From Alphaproteobacteria bacterium (GTDB taxonomy: Bacteria; Myxococcota_A; UBA796; GCA-2862545): a stretch of DNA of 64,000 bases. The translations under genes and the position numbers were made by a program. Shown here piece by piece: positions 1 to 9,012 of this stretch (positions are counted from its first letter, which is position 1; each line of letters opens with the position of its first letter). A model generated the notes under the pieces. The model did no database searches. It saw only the letters and a program-made list of their open reading frames with translations, and was not told where the DNA came from. The stretch covers positions 930,001 through 994,000 of the forward strand of contig JACKER010000007.1 of NCBI GenBank assembly GCA_020632925.1, given 5' to 3'.

Positions 1-1
1 G

Positions 2-709
2 TGCGACGACGACATCGTCTCCGAGCACGTGAGCATCGTCCTCGGGCCCGGGTTCGTCCTGTCGTTCCAGGAGGGCCGCTCGGGCGACCTGTTCGATCCG
101 CTGCGCTCCCGGATCCGCGCGGGCAACGGTCGAGTGCGCGCGATGGGCCCGGACTACCTCGCGCACGCGCTGCTCGACGCCATCGTGGACGGCTACTTCG
201 GCGTCGTCGAGCGCATGGAGGAGGGGATCGATCGCGCCGAGGCCGAGGCGATCGACGAGCGGACGACCGAGTTCCCCAAGCGCATCTACGGGCTGAAGTC
301 CGAGCTCACCAACCTTCGCCAGTCCGTGGTCCCGCTGCGCGAGGTGCTGGCGCGGTTGCTCAAGGGCGAGTCCCGCCTGATCGGGCGCGGCGTCCACCCG
401 TACCTCCGCGACCTGTCCGACCACGTCATGCAGGTGCTCGACATGGTGGACAGCGGGCGTGAGCGCCTCAACGGCGTGCTCGAGCTCCACCTCGCGGTCC
501 AGTCCCACCGCATGAACGACGTGATGAGGGTGCTCACCGTCGTCTCCACGGTGTTCATCCCGATGTCCTGGCTCGCCGGCGTGTACGGGATGAACTTCGA
601 CGACATGCCCGAGCTGCACCTCCGCTTCGGCTACTTCGGCGCGATGGGGGTGATGGTCGGGATGGCTGGCGGGATGCTCGCGTGGTTCCGCTATCGGAAG
701 TGGCTGTGA
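2..709 (+). CDS. corA: CorA-family Mg2+/Co2+ transporter, 5' end outside window
   Basis: The frame is open from base 2, so the gene begins before the window. The visible part holds the end of the cytoplasmic domain (SIVLGPGFVLSFQE), the long helical stalk, and two C-terminal membrane helices. The family signature GMN is present as YGMNF at the end of the first helix, and a short basic tail (RYRKWL) follows the second. CorA forms a pentameric inner-membrane channel for divalent cations. The stop overlaps the GTG of the next gene (GTGA), suggesting coupled translation. The family assignment is firm; the transported ion cannot be read from sequence. Confidence 0.93.
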   Translation, partial: CDDDIVSEHVSIVLGPGFVLSFQEGRSGDLFDPLRSRIRAGNGRVRAMGPDYLAHALLDAIVDGYFGVVERMEEGIDRAEAEAIDERTTEFPKRIYGLKSELTNLRQSVVPLREVLARLLKGESRLIGRGVHPYLRDLSDHVMQVLDMVDSGRERLNGVLELHLAVQSHRMNDVMRVLTVVSTVFIPMSWLAGVYGMNFDDMPELHLRFGYFGAMGVMVGMAGGMLAWFRYRKWL

Positions 710-2053
710 CGGCGCGCCGGTGGTGCCTCGGGGCGGTGGTCCTGGCGGGCCTGGCGTGTGGTGGCGGCCCACCGCCGACCGCGGGCACTCCCGCGCCGGC
801 GGGGCCTGCTCGCGACGGGAAGGCCCAACAGCTCCTCGCGGTCCATCTCCCGGGTCCCGATCCCGAGGCGCTGGCGCTGTGGCGGGCGGAGGTCCTCGCG
901 ACCTGGCCGGACCTGCCCCAGACGGTCGGCGAGCCCACCGAGGGGGATGGCGTGGCCTTCTTCGAGCCGACGATCGAGGAGTTCGCGCCGATCGACGTCG
1001 AGCAGCTCGGCTTCTTCGGGCACGGCTTCGACGACGACGGGGCCCGCGCCTTCGCCGCGTCACGCGGGGTGATCCTCGCAGCCTTCCAGGTCCCGGCACA
1101 GGACGCTCACCGGATGCTGAAGGTGGCGGACGCATCGGCCCTGGCGGTGGCCGAGGCGCGCGGCGGCTGGCTCTGGGACGAGGACGCACGCCTGGCGTAC
1201 ACCCCGGCCGCGTTCCGTGAGGAGCGCCTCGGAGGTTGGGACGGGGAGACGCCGATCGTGTCGCGACAGGTGGCCCAACACCTGTACGACGACGGTGGGT
1301 ACCTCCGGCTCGTGACCCTCGGGATGGGCAAGCTCGGACTGCCCGACCTCGTGGTCGAGGGCTTGCTGCCGCGCCACGGTGAGCTCGTCGGGTACACCGT
1401 CCAGGCGCTCGGTCAGGGGTTGGCCGAGGGGGTGGAGGTGGGACCCGACGGCTCGCTCGAGGTCGCGCTGGCCACGCTGCGGTCGCCCGACCTGCGGGAG
1501 CTGGGGCAGGCGGCGATGGCCGAGGGTGGGGACGGCGTCGTGCGCGTGCGTGCCGGGATGGGGACCGTGCGGGACGGGGACGCGGACAACCGGCTGTGGC
1601 AGCTGGACTTCGGCGAGTCCGACGCTCGGGACCGGTTCTCCGCGACGGAGCGGGAGCTGGCGAGGACCTTCGGTGGCCTGCTGACGCCCAACGAGAAGTT
1701 GCTGGCGGACCCCGGGCAGACGGCGGAGCTGGAGCGGTTCGCGGTGGAGGCCAGGGCGGAGCTCGTCACCCTCCTCGACTCGGGGCGTGGCCTGGCGGTG
1801 GGGGGGGCGTCTCTCGGTGAAGGCACCGTTCGAGACCTCGGCCGGCGGCGTCGAGTGGATCTGGGTCGCGGTCTTCGAGCGCGACGGCGACGTCCTGCGT
1901 GGGCGGCTGAGCAACGAGCCGTTCGACGTGCCCGGGCTCGTGCTCGGGGACCCGGTCACCGTCCGGCTGTCGGAGATCGGCGACTACCACTTCGTCGACG
2001 CGGATGGCACCGTCAGCGGGGGGCGCTCGGAGGAGGTCCTGCGGCGCCGCTGA
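706..2053 (+). pseudogene. DUF2314-domain lipoprotein, frameshifted at a G8 run
   Basis: GTG at 706 gives a lipoprotein signal ending in LAGLAC, so the product should be lipid-anchored. The first ~365 codons lie in one frame and match no family I can name. At the run of eight G (1800-1807) the coding signal moves by one base. From there to the stop at 2053 the second frame encodes a clear DUF2314-like domain (GGVEWIWVAVF, LSNEPFDVPGL, DADGT). One G fewer restores a single protein of about 448 aa. Without correction the first frame runs on as low-complexity Arg/Ser sequence to 2259. It could be a sequencing error, a phase-variable tract or a true pseudogene. Its 3' end overlaps the convergent YcaQ-like gene by 41 bp. 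Confidence 0.75.
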
Positions 2054-3137
2054 GCGCCTGCTCGTGGCGGTGCAGCGCCTCCTCGAAGGCGCGCTCGTCG
2101 AGCTCCTCGCCCTCTTCCACCCAGCGCCCGTCGACGCGGATGCGCCCGTCCACGAAGCGGGCGTCGAGCCGGCCCACGAACCGCCCGCGGTGCAGCAGGG
2201 GCACGACGTACCAGCCCCAGCGGCGGTCCTTCGCCGGCTTGTACACCTCCCAGACGTAGTCGAAGCCGAACAGGAGCTTCACCAGCGTCCGGTCCCAGAT
2301 CAGCGGGTCGAGCGGACCGAGGATCCTCATCCGGTCGTCCGGTTCCTCCACGGGCCGGTCGCGGAAGCCCGCCGGCGCGAGCCAGGCGCGTCGCACGCCG
2401 GGGAGCTCGACGCGTTCGACCTCGCCAGCCGCCAGCGCCTCGTCGATGACGGTCTGGCGGACGTGGTGCAGCTGCCCCCACCACGGGCCGGTCGCCGTCG
2501 ACAACATCCCGCAGGCCTCCACCCGCTCGGCCAGCGCCCACCGGTGGAAGTCGGCCTCCGGCTCGGGCAGCTCGCCCAGGGAGCGCTCCGGCAGGTCGTA
2601 CACCTTCTCGCGGCCGCTCCGCCCGGACACCACGACCCGGCACCGGACGGCGAGCACCTCGAGCGCCATCGTCCCCGCCTTCCCGGTCCCCTTCCACCCG
2701 TTCCAGTCCAGCGGCTCCACCCGACCGTGGTCCGAGAGCTGTGACGGCGACAGCGGACCCCGCCGCCGGACCTCGTCCTCGACGGCGTCCAGCTGGTCTT
2801 CGGTCAGCCGCTTCATCCGCTCGGTCGTGCGCCACCAGGGAGCGGCGCGCGCCGCCCGCCGGTAGTGGGGGAAGGCCGTTCGCGGCAGGAGGCAGCGCTC
2901 CTTCGCGAAGTGCTCGAAGGCGTGGCCCGGGAGCAGCGCGTCGTACACCTCGCCCCGCGTCAGCTCGTCGACCCGCGCCAGGGCCACCAGATCCGCCTGG
3001 CTCCCAAGCGGATCGAGGGGATCGAGCTGGATGCACCGGAGCCGGCCGAGGATCTGGCGCACGCCCTCGTGTCCCAGACCCTGGGGGCGGGCGAGGCCGT
3101 GGTGGGACACGAGCCGGCGGCGGAGGTCCTCGAGCAC
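2013..3137 (-). CDS. YcaQ/AlkX-type winged-helix DNA glycosylase family protein
   Basis: The 374-aa protein belongs to the HTH_42 (former DUF1006) family, whose characterised members excise alkylated bases and unhook interstrand crosslinks. Family features seen are the N-terminal segment ending in LRCIQLDPL, the central DHGRVEPLDWNGWKGTGK stretch, LGPLDPLIWDR, and YKPAKDRRWGWYVVPLLH near the C-terminus. Length is typical. GTG at 3137 is the chosen start; it lies 23 bp from the divergent membrane/HEAT gene. The 3' end runs into the DUF2314 gene tail-to-tail. The role as a repair glycosylase is inferred from the family. Confidence 0.88.
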   Translation of the reverse strand: MLEDLRRRLVSHHGLARPQGLGHEGVRQILGRLRCIQLDPLDPLGSQADLVALARVDELTRGEVYDALLPGHAFEHFAKERCLLPRTAFPHYRRAARAAPWWRTTERMKRLTEDQLDAVEDEVRRRGPLSPSQLSDHGRVEPLDWNGWKGTGKAGTMALEVLAVRCRVVVSGRSGREKVYDLPERSLGELPEPEADFHRWALAERVEACGMLSTATGPWWGQLHHVRQTVIDEALAAGEVERVELPGVRRAWLAPAGFRDRPVEEPDDRMRILGPLDPLIWDRTLVKLLFGFDYVWEVYKPAKDRRWGWYVVPLLHRGRFVGRLDARFVDGRIRVDGRWVEEGEELDERAFEEALHRHEQALSGAAGPPPSAPR

Positions 3138-3160
3138 CCGCGCAGTGTACGCTCTTCGTC

Positions 3161-4267
3161 ATGGACCCCGTGTTGCTGATGGTGGCCTTGGGGACCGCCG
3201 CTGCCGCGCTGATCGGCGCGGGCGGCGTGGCGTACGCCAGGTTGCTGGGCCGTGATCTGGCGCCGATCCGCGACCTCGCTCGCCGATGGGGGCGTCCACC
3301 CACACCCGGGATGGGGAGCAGCAGCGTCGTCGGTCGTCTGTCCGGGCGTCGGGTCCACGCGCTGGCGACGGGCCGAGGCGTCGGTGGCAAGGTTCGGATG
3401 TGGGTCCGCGTCGAGGGGCCGAAGGAGCTGTGCCTCGTTCCCAACCTGCCCGGCGAGCCCGGTCAGGCCATCGGGGTGGACGAGGAGTTCGATCGCGCGG
3501 TCCGGGGCAGCGGCCCCGGTGAGCTCCTGCGCGCCCTCGCGGTCGGCGGCGCGCGCCACCGCGTGCTGGACGCGCTGGGGGCAGGGTGCCACCTGGGCAA
3601 CGGTGTCGTGTGGTGGACGGGCCCGGTGGGGACCTCGGCCGACGAGCTCCAGCGCATCGCCGCGCTCCTGGTGTCCCTGGCCGACGCGACGGCCCATCCG
3701 CGCGAGGTCTCCGCGAACCCGGAGACCCTCGGGAAGGACCCGCGCTCGGTCCGAAGGCATGCCTTGCGACAGACGGCGTTGCTGGCCGGCAAGCGAACGA
3801 GCGAGCTCGACCCGTCGGTGGTCCGCGCGATGCTCCGGGATCCGGACGCGCGAGTGGCGGTGGCGGCGGCCCGCTCGCTGGCGGACGTCGCGGCGCTGTG
3901 GGAGCTGGCGCAGGCCGAGGAGCCCGCTCGGCGCACGGTCGCGTTGGTGGCGCTGGCGGAGATGGGCGCCGACCCGCGGCGGGTCGAGGCAGGACTGCTC
4001 GCGCTGCTGGCTGCTGGTGCGGCCGACGAGGAGGTGCTGGGTGCGCTGGGTGCGGTGGGCAGCGGCGACGCGATCGGCCCCCTGCGCGCGCTCGTCGGCT
4101 TCGGCCTGAACGCTCGCGCACGAGCGGCAGCGGACGCGATCGCGCGGATCCAGGCGCGCTCCGGCCTCTCTCCGGGCGCCTTGGACCACGCTCCGACCGG
4201 CGGTGGCGAGCTGGCGGAGGCGGAACCTCCTGCCGGGGGAGGGGTGTCGCTGCCGCCGGACGGCTGA
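3161..4267 (+). CDS. Membrane-anchored protein with HEAT-like repeats
   Basis: This 368-aa protein starts with one membrane helix (about residues 3-27). A ~150-residue soluble domain follows, and then Ala-rich helical repeats of the HEAT/armadillo type (about residues 190-330: SVRRHALRQTALL, DARVAVAAARSLADVAAL, ARRTVALVALAEMG). The tail is Pro/Gly-rich. It shares its layout with the protein at 10882-12159, including the pattern G-R-L-x-G then DEEFDRAV here against DRLFDHAY there. HEAT repeats usually bind proteins, so a scaffold role at the inner membrane is plausible but unproven. It diverges from the YcaQ-like gene. Confidence 0.8.
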   Translation: MDPVLLMVALGTAAAALIGAGGVAYARLLGRDLAPIRDLARRWGRPPTPGMGSSSVVGRLSGRRVHALATGRGVGGKVRMWVRVEGPKELCLVPNLPGEPGQAIGVDEEFDRAVRGSGPGELLRALAVGGARHRVLDALGAGCHLGNGVVWWTGPVGTSADELQRIAALLVSLADATAHPREVSANPETLGKDPRSVRRHALRQTALLAGKRTSELDPSVVRAMLRDPDARVAVAAARSLADVAALWELAQAEEPARRTVALVALAEMGADPRRVEAGLLALLAAGAADEEVLGALGAVGSGDAIGPLRALVGFGLNARARAAADAIARIQARSGLSPGALDHAPTGGGELAEAEPPAGGGVSLPPDG

Positions 4268-4312
4268 TCCCGCAGCGCACGCCGCGAGGGGGCGAACGAC
4301 CTCCCTGCGCCG

Positions 4313-5827
4313 TCAGGGGGGCGTCTTCCGCCAGCGGTCGAACTTCCCGAGGTTCTCGACCAGCATCGTCCCCAGCAGCTGCCCGGCGTCGTCGCCCGGC
4401 AGCATCTTGGACTCGATCAGCAACGTCAGCAGCGGACGCTCCAGCTCGCCGAACTCCAGCGCGAGGTCGGCGCGGATGTCCGTGTTCTTGGCGCCCGGCA
4501 CCACGCCGAGGCGGACGACGAGCTTCGCGGTCGCGGGCCCCGCCTTCGTCGCGACGGGCAGCTTCCGCTTCTCGAGCTCGGCGAGGAGCATCGACCTCAC
4601 CTTCGAGGCGACTGCGGCGTCGACGTCGCCCTCGATCACGACCTCCGTGGTGTCGAACTTCACCTCGCCCAGGATGGCGCGCGCCTCGTCCGCGAAGCGG
4701 CCGTCCGGGTACAGGTCGAGGAAGTCGCGGAGCGCGGAGTCGGTGCTCTTGGCGCGAGCCTCGTCGATCGCGCGCTCCTCCTCGATCTCGGCCGCGCGGC
4801 TCGCGTACCGGCCGTCGGGATGGGCCTCGCGGTACCCGCGGTACGCCGCGCTCGTGTTTCGCGTGCGCGCGTCGGTCCAGTCGAAGTGGTCCAGCTGGAC
4901 GCGGGCCTCGTTCGCGTACACCCCGTCCGGCGGAGCCTTCTCGAGGAAGTCCTCCCACGCCTGGCGCGAGGGCGCCGCCATGACCGCGAGGTATCCCAGG
5001 TGCTCGATGCGGAAGCGCGCCTCGTCGACGTGCAGCCCTTCGGGGTGGTCGTGGAGGTACTGGCGGTACGCGAGGTCGGTGCCGGTCGCGTCGAACGCCG
5101 CCCACTGCAGGTCGTCGATGCCGTCCAGCGCGTCCTGCATCCAGGGGCCGTCCGGGTGCTTCTTGAGCCAGTCCTTGTACGCCGTCTCGGTGTTCACCTT
5201 GGCCGGCTTCCAGCCCTTCGGGGGCAGCGCGTCACCGGTGGACCGGACGTGCTCCCCCTCGTGCACCTCCGCCAGGAGCAGCGCCGACGGGAAGTTCGCG
5301 CCCATCACCCAGCTCCCCTGCACGAGCGTCTCTCCGACGAAGGCCTGCAGGAGGTGGGGCGTGGACAGCTGGAGCTCGGGCTTGTCGAGGACGCGACCAT
5401 CCGCATAGATCGTCCCCTTGCGCGGGGGATTCAGGACGACGCCGCTCGGCCCGGTGACCGGCGGGTTGTCGGCCGGCTCGGTGAGCAGGTCGCGCAGCGG
5501 CGATGTGGCGGGAACGCGGTCCGGCGGCTCGTTCGATCCCGTGACCCTCGCGAGGCGGATCCACTGCCAGGCGAGCTCCTCCTCCATCGCGAAGGCGGCG
5601 ACCTCCGCGCGGTCCCAGGCCAGGCGGGCGAGCAGCTCGGGGGTGATGGGGACGGCGAGGCAGCGGGCATCGTCGCGGGCGGCCTCGGCCTCCTGCTGCG
5701 CGCGCGCCAGGTCGGGGACCGCGACCGCCGCCTCGATGGCGTCGAAGCGGGCCAGCAGCTCCGCCTCCGGCACGGGGGTGCACGCCTCTTCCTGGGCGAA
5801 GGCGAGATGGGCGACCAGAGCCAACAT
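4313..5827 (-). CDS. Secreted protein with five tandem helical 'YxxYLxxHPxG' repeats
   Basis: This 504-aa protein has a short signal peptide (MLALVAHLAFA) and an N-terminal helical region. From about residue 200 to 370 it carries at least five ~36-40-residue repeats built on the theme AYRxYLxxHPDG..ADEAR. These resemble the TPR-like repeats of BamD/YbgF-type periplasmic proteins. A C-terminal domain (about 370-504) has alternating beta strands (TTEVVIEGDVD, ATAKLVVRLGVV) and no assignment. It is probably periplasmic and protein-binding; I do not recognise a specific family. It appears to be a single-gene unit. Confidence 0.8.
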   Translation of the reverse strand: MLALVAHLAFAQEEACTPVPEAELLARFDAIEAAVAVPDLARAQQEAEAARDDARCLAVPITPELLARLAWDRAEVAAFAMEEELAWQWIRLARVTGSNEPPDRVPATSPLRDLLTEPADNPPVTGPSGVVLNPPRKGTIYADGRVLDKPELQLSTPHLLQAFVGETLVQGSWVMGANFPSALLLAEVHEGEHVRSTGDALPPKGWKPAKVNTETAYKDWLKKHPDGPWMQDALDGIDDLQWAAFDATGTDLAYRQYLHDHPEGLHVDEARFRIEHLGYLAVMAAPSRQAWEDFLEKAPPDGVYANEARVQLDHFDWTDARTRNTSAAYRGYREAHPDGRYASRAAEIEEERAIDEARAKSTDSALRDFLDLYPDGRFADEARAILGEVKFDTTEVVIEGDVDAAVASKVRSMLLAELEKRKLPVATKAGPATAKLVVRLGVVPGAKNTDIRADLALEFGELERPLLTLLIESKMLPGDDAGQLLGTMLVENLGKFDRWRKTPP

Positions 5828-5850
5828 CGCGGCAGCTTAGCCGTTCACCT

Positions 5851-5964
5851 TCAAGCGGGCAGGTCCAGCGCCCCACAGAGGAGGCGGACCAGCGGAAGTC
5901 CGGCACGGAAGCCGGCTTCGATGGCGTCCAGCAGGCGATCCTCCGACGTGGGAGCCGGGACCAC
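5851..5964 (-). CDS. Possible small ORF of 37 aa
   Basis: Between the repeat protein and the GNAT-NUDIX gene, a short frame starting at GTG 5964 encodes a well-behaved helical peptide (LLDAIEAGFRAGLPLVRLL). It ends in TGA at 5851. The same frame is open upstream into the GNAT-NUDIX stop region, so a CTG start overlapping that stop is also conceivable. No clear ribosome binding site is visible. The amphipathic composition makes it look more like coding than chance, but there is no homology argument. Confidence 0.3.
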   Translation of the reverse strand: MVPAPTSEDRLLDAIEAGFRAGLPLVRLLCGALDLPA

Positions 5965-5981
5965 CTTGCCTGGGGCGTTCG

Positions 5982-6923
5982 TCAGATGGCGGAGGGCCAG
6001 CGCCCGCGGGCCTCCAGCGCGCGCACCAGGGCCTCGTGGAACAGGGGTGGGAAGATGGCGCGTGCCTGCTCGTCGAACGGGGTGAAGCGGCAGACCAGCG
6101 CCAGCCCTTCCTCCTCGGGCGATCCGGTCGCCACGTGGGTCCACCGGTCGGGCAGGTCGCGCGGCAGGTCCAGCAGGAAGCCGTGCCAGGTCTGGAGGCT
6201 CGTGCCGTTCGCCACCGTCCACCATCCGAGGGGGGTGCTCCGCTCGACCCGATCGACGCCGGTCTCCTCCGCGAGCTCGCGCAGCACGGCCTCCTCGGGC
6301 CGCTCGCCGGGCTCGACCCCACCCTTGGGCAGCTGCCAGCCGGCGTGGGGGTGCTCGAAGAACAGCAGCTCCTGTTCGCGCAACCCGACCGCCACGGCCT
6401 TGTGGGTGGGCGTCGGCACGAGGTGCAGCACCATCGCGATGTCCACCGTGCAGTGCGGCAGCGACAGGAACCCCACGCGGCGCAGCTCCTCCGCGAACCC
6501 CAGCCCGCGGTAGAGCCGGATCGCCCGGTGGTTGTCGGCACGGACGCAGAGCTCGAGGCGCCGGACGCCGTGATCCCGGGACCAGGCGAGGAGACGCTCC
6601 ATCAGGGCGCGCCCCAGCCCTCGACCCTGCGCGGAGGGATCGAGGTGGATCCCGAGGCTCGCGACGTGGTTGCAGTAGGTGGGGTCGAGCTTGTGCACCT
6701 GGGCCTCGCCGACGGGAACGCCCCCCACCTCGGCGACGAACATGGCCCCCCGATCGCCGGACCACCGCCCGTCGACGAAGGCCTGCACACGGTCCGCGAC
6801 CCGATCCTCCGAGCCCTCGGAGGCGAGCCGCACCTGACCGTCGCCCGCCAGGAGCACGCGGTGCTCGACCTCCCACAACGTCGGTACGTCCCGGATCTCC
6901 ACCGGTCGGATCACGATGGCCAT
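5982..6923 (-). CDS. GNAT acetyltransferase fused to NUDIX hydrolase
   Basis: The first ~155 of 313 residues form a GNAT acyltransferase domain: IRPVEIRDVPTLWEVE at the start, then the acetyl-CoA loop HLDPSAQGRGLGRALM and DNHRAIRLYRGLGF. The second half (about 165-313) is a NUDIX hydrolase, with the box seen as GGVEPGERPEEAVLRELAEE followed by TG (pattern GX5EX7REUXEEXGU). NUDIX enzymes cleave nucleoside-diphosphate compounds. The substrate of either half cannot be told. ATG 6923 is chosen because it directly precedes the GNAT beta strand; it faces the ABC1 kinase gene across an 81-bp regulatory gap. Confidence 0.88.
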   Translation of the reverse strand: MAIVIRPVEIRDVPTLWEVEHRVLLAGDGQVRLASEGSEDRVADRVQAFVDGRWSGDRGAMFVAEVGGVPVGEAQVHKLDPTYCNHVASLGIHLDPSAQGRGLGRALMERLLAWSRDHGVRRLELCVRADNHRAIRLYRGLGFAEELRRVGFLSLPHCTVDIAMVLHLVPTPTHKAVAVGLREQELLFFEHPHAGWQLPKGGVEPGERPEEAVLRELAEETGVDRVERSTPLGWWTVANGTSLQTWHGFLLDLPRDLPDRWTHVATGSPEEEGLALVCRFTPFDEQARAIFPPLFHEALVRALEARGRWPSAI

Positions 6924-6969
6924 GTCCTTCCCTATGGGATGTGCTCGACGGCGACCACGGGTGACGCTA

Positions 6970-6993
6970 TGACCATAAGCATGAAAACGGTCA
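6970..6993. promoter_or_regulatory. Dyad TGACC-N14-GGTCA, candidate TetR operator
   Basis: An interrupted palindrome with 5-bp perfect arms lies in an A/T-rich patch between the divergent GNAT-NUDIX and ABC1 genes. TetR-family operators are often dyads of this size. The TetR gene is the second gene of the rightward unit, so autoregulation is a reasonable inference. The dyad would sit over any ABC1 start upstream of 7005. Confidence 0.4.
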
Positions 6994-7004
6994 CAAAGAG
7001 GGTC

Positions 7005-8264
7005 ATGGATCGCCTGCCTACGTCCGCCAGCGAGCGGGTGGGGGCGACGGGGCGGGTGCTGCTCGGGTTCGGGCGCGCGGGCGTGCAGCGTCTGGTCCGG
7101 CGCTCGACCGACGACGATCGGGCGCTGGGTGAGCTGCTCGTGGGTGAGCTGGACCGGATGAAGGGACTGGCGATGAAGGTGGGGCAGATCCTGTCCTACA
7201 TGGAGGTCGGCCTCCCGGAGGAGACGGCCGCCGTACTCGCTCGGCTCCAGCGGGGTGGGGAGCCCCTGTCGGGAGAGCGGGTGATCGCGGTGCTGGAGGC
7301 CGAGCTGGGCGCGCAGGTCGACGTGCTGTTCGAGCGGTTCGACCGCGAGCCCGTCGCGTCGGCCAGCATCGGCCAGGTCCACCGTGCCTCGTTCCGGGGG
7401 CGCGAGGTCGCGGTCAAGGTGCGGTACCCCGAGGTCCGCGAGACGCTGGAGGCCGACACCCGGCAGATCGGCGCGATCGCGCGTGTCGCGTCCATGGCCA
7501 CCTCCGTCGACGGCCCGGCGCTGGTGGCCGAGCTGCGCGAGCGCATCCTGGAGGAGTGCGACTACGCCCACGAGGCCGAGAGCCAGCGCCGCTTCTCGCG
7601 CCTCCTGGCGGACGACCCCGTGCTCGTCGTCCCCGAGGTGATCGCGGAGCGCTCGGGCGCGGGCGTCCTGACCACGGTCTGGTGGGACGGGGCGCCGCTG
7701 TCGTCGGTGAAGGAGCTCGACGACGCCGATCGGAGCGTGGTGATCGGCGGACTCGCGCGCCTGGCCTGGGGCATGTTGCTCGGACACGGCCTGCTGCACG
7801 CCGACCCGCACCCCGGCAACTTCCTGGTCGCGCCAGGCCCGCGTCTGGTGGTGCTCGACTACGGATGCGTCAAGGAGCTCGCGCCGGACCGCGTGGCGCT
7901 GCTCCGCGGCCTCCTCGGGTGTGTGGTGGAGGGGCGGCGAGGCGAGGTGATGACGCACGCGACGGCGCTCGGTCTGGTCCCCGAGCACGGTCGCGTGGAC
8001 CCCGACGAGCTGTGGGAGCTGCTCGACTTCCTGGGCGCGCCGTACCGCGGCACCTTCACCTTCGACCGCACCTGGTGGGAGACGTCCATGAAGCGGTGGA
8101 AGCGCCCGGACACCAGTCTGCGCCACCTCGGGATGCCGCCCGACTGGATGTGGGTGCAACGGACCCTCGTGGGACTGCACGCGGTCCTGGTGGGACTCGG
8201 GGCGACCGCCGACCTCGGGCCCATCGCGCGCGCTGCCCTGTCGACGCCCCCGACGTCGCAGTAG
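7005..8264 (+). CDS. ABC1/UbiB-family atypical protein kinase
   Basis: The 419-aa protein has the ABC1 (UbiB/COQ8) hallmarks. These are the KxGQ motif (MKVGQILSYM), the Ala-rich nucleotide loop ASASIGQVH, catalytic Lys in REVAVKVRYP, the ExD pair in EECDYAHEAE, the catalytic loop HADPHPGNF, and a DFG equivalent LDYG. Members support isoprenoid-lipid and quinone pathways or act as ATPases of unknown target. In-frame ATGs exist at 6969, 6981 and 7005. I chose 7005 because AGAGG precedes it and because the DNA upstream is A/T-rich and holds an operator-like dyad. The TetR gene follows 9 bp downstream. Confidence 0.85.
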   Translation: MDRLPTSASERVGATGRVLLGFGRAGVQRLVRRSTDDDRALGELLVGELDRMKGLAMKVGQILSYMEVGLPEETAAVLARLQRGGEPLSGERVIAVLEAELGAQVDVLFERFDREPVASASIGQVHRASFRGREVAVKVRYPEVRETLEADTRQIGAIARVASMATSVDGPALVAELRERILEECDYAHEAESQRRFSRLLADDPVLVVPEVIAERSGAGVLTTVWWDGAPLSSVKELDDADRSVVIGGLARLAWGMLLGHGLLHADPHPGNFLVAPGPRLVVLDYGCVKELAPDRVALLRGLLGCVVEGRRGEVMTHATALGLVPEHGRVDPDELWELLDFLGAPYRGTFTFDRTWWETSMKRWKRPDTSLRHLGMPPDWMWVQRTLVGLHAVLVGLGATADLGPIARAALSTPPTSQ

Positions 8265-8273
8265 GAGGGGGCG

Positions 8274-8867
8274 ATGCCGAGAGCGTTCACGGAAGCGGAG
8301 CGGGAGCACGTCCGCGCGCGCCTGCTCACCGCCGCCCGCGAGGCGGTCCCGCGCACCGGCATGCGCCGAACCCCGGTCGATGCGCTCACGCGTGCTGCCG
8401 GGATCTCGAAGGGAGCGTTCTACCTCTTCTTCGAGAGCAAGGAAGCGTTGTGGACGGCGCTGATGCAGGAGGGCGAGACGCGGGCGCGCGCGCGGCTCGG
8501 GGCCGAGGCGGCGGATCCGCGACCCGGCGCCACGCGGCGCGTGCTGCAGGCCATGTTCGAGATCGTCGGCAGCGACCCCGTGCTCGCGGCGATGCGCGAT
8601 CCGGAGGAGCTCGCCTGGCTCGAGCGCAGCTTCCCGCCGGGTCTGCTGGCGGCCGCACGCGCCGACGACGACGCGTTCTTCGGCGAGCTGCACGACAGGC
8701 TGGTGGCGCGCGGCGAGGCGATGGCCGAGAGCCGCGAGGCGTTCGTCGGGTTGCCGCTGGTCGCCCTCGGGCTCGCGCAACAGGGTGGATGGCTGGGCGG
8801 TCGCGAGCCCGTGGTCCGCGAGCTCCTGGTGGACGCGCTGGCGCGGCGGTTGACCTCGGGGGCCTGA
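8274..8867 (+). CDS. TetR/AcrR-family transcriptional regulator
   Basis: The 197-aa length is typical of TetR. Residues ~10-60 form the DNA-binding domain, with the recognition-helix signature GISKGAFYLFFESKEAL. The remaining ~135 residues are the helical ligand-binding and dimerisation domain. A strong AGGAGG lies just before the ATG, only 9 bp after the ABC1 kinase stop, so the two are an operon. It likely represses this operon through the dyad at 6970-6993. The inducer is unknown. Confidence 0.92.
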   Translation: MPRAFTEAEREHVRARLLTAAREAVPRTGMRRTPVDALTRAAGISKGAFYLFFESKEALWTALMQEGETRARARLGAEAADPRPGATRRVLQAMFEIVGSDPVLAAMRDPEELAWLERSFPPGLLAAARADDDAFFGELHDRLVARGEAMAESREAFVGLPLVALGLAQQGGWLGGREPVVRELLVDALARRLTSGA

Positions 8868-8975
8868 CCGATCCACCATCAGGGTGTCCGGGGCGTGGTC
8901 CCACGAAAGGCTCTCCTTCCCCCCGGCCTCATACGAACCCCTTGCGGGACGACGTGGGCTTGGAGGGCCGCTTCC

Positions 8976-9001
8976 GCTGCGGGCAGAGCTGTGTCCGCAG
9001 C
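8976..9001 (+). promoter_or_regulatory. 7-bp hairpin upstream of small ORF and CpaF-N gene
   Basis: GCTGCGG and CCGCAGC pair around a 12-nt loop. A possible ribosome site (AGAGG) for the ATG at 9013 follows directly. No U-run follows, so it is more likely a 5'-leader structure than a terminator. Its function is not established. Confidence 0.3.
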
Positions 9002-9012
9002 AGAGGTACGAC

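Noticed and set aside
2054..2259. Extension of the first-frame lipoprotein to the stop at 2259
   Set aside because: After the G8 tract that frame is low-complexity Arg/Ser sequence and runs antisense to the YcaQ-like gene, while the DUF2314 domain is in the other frame.
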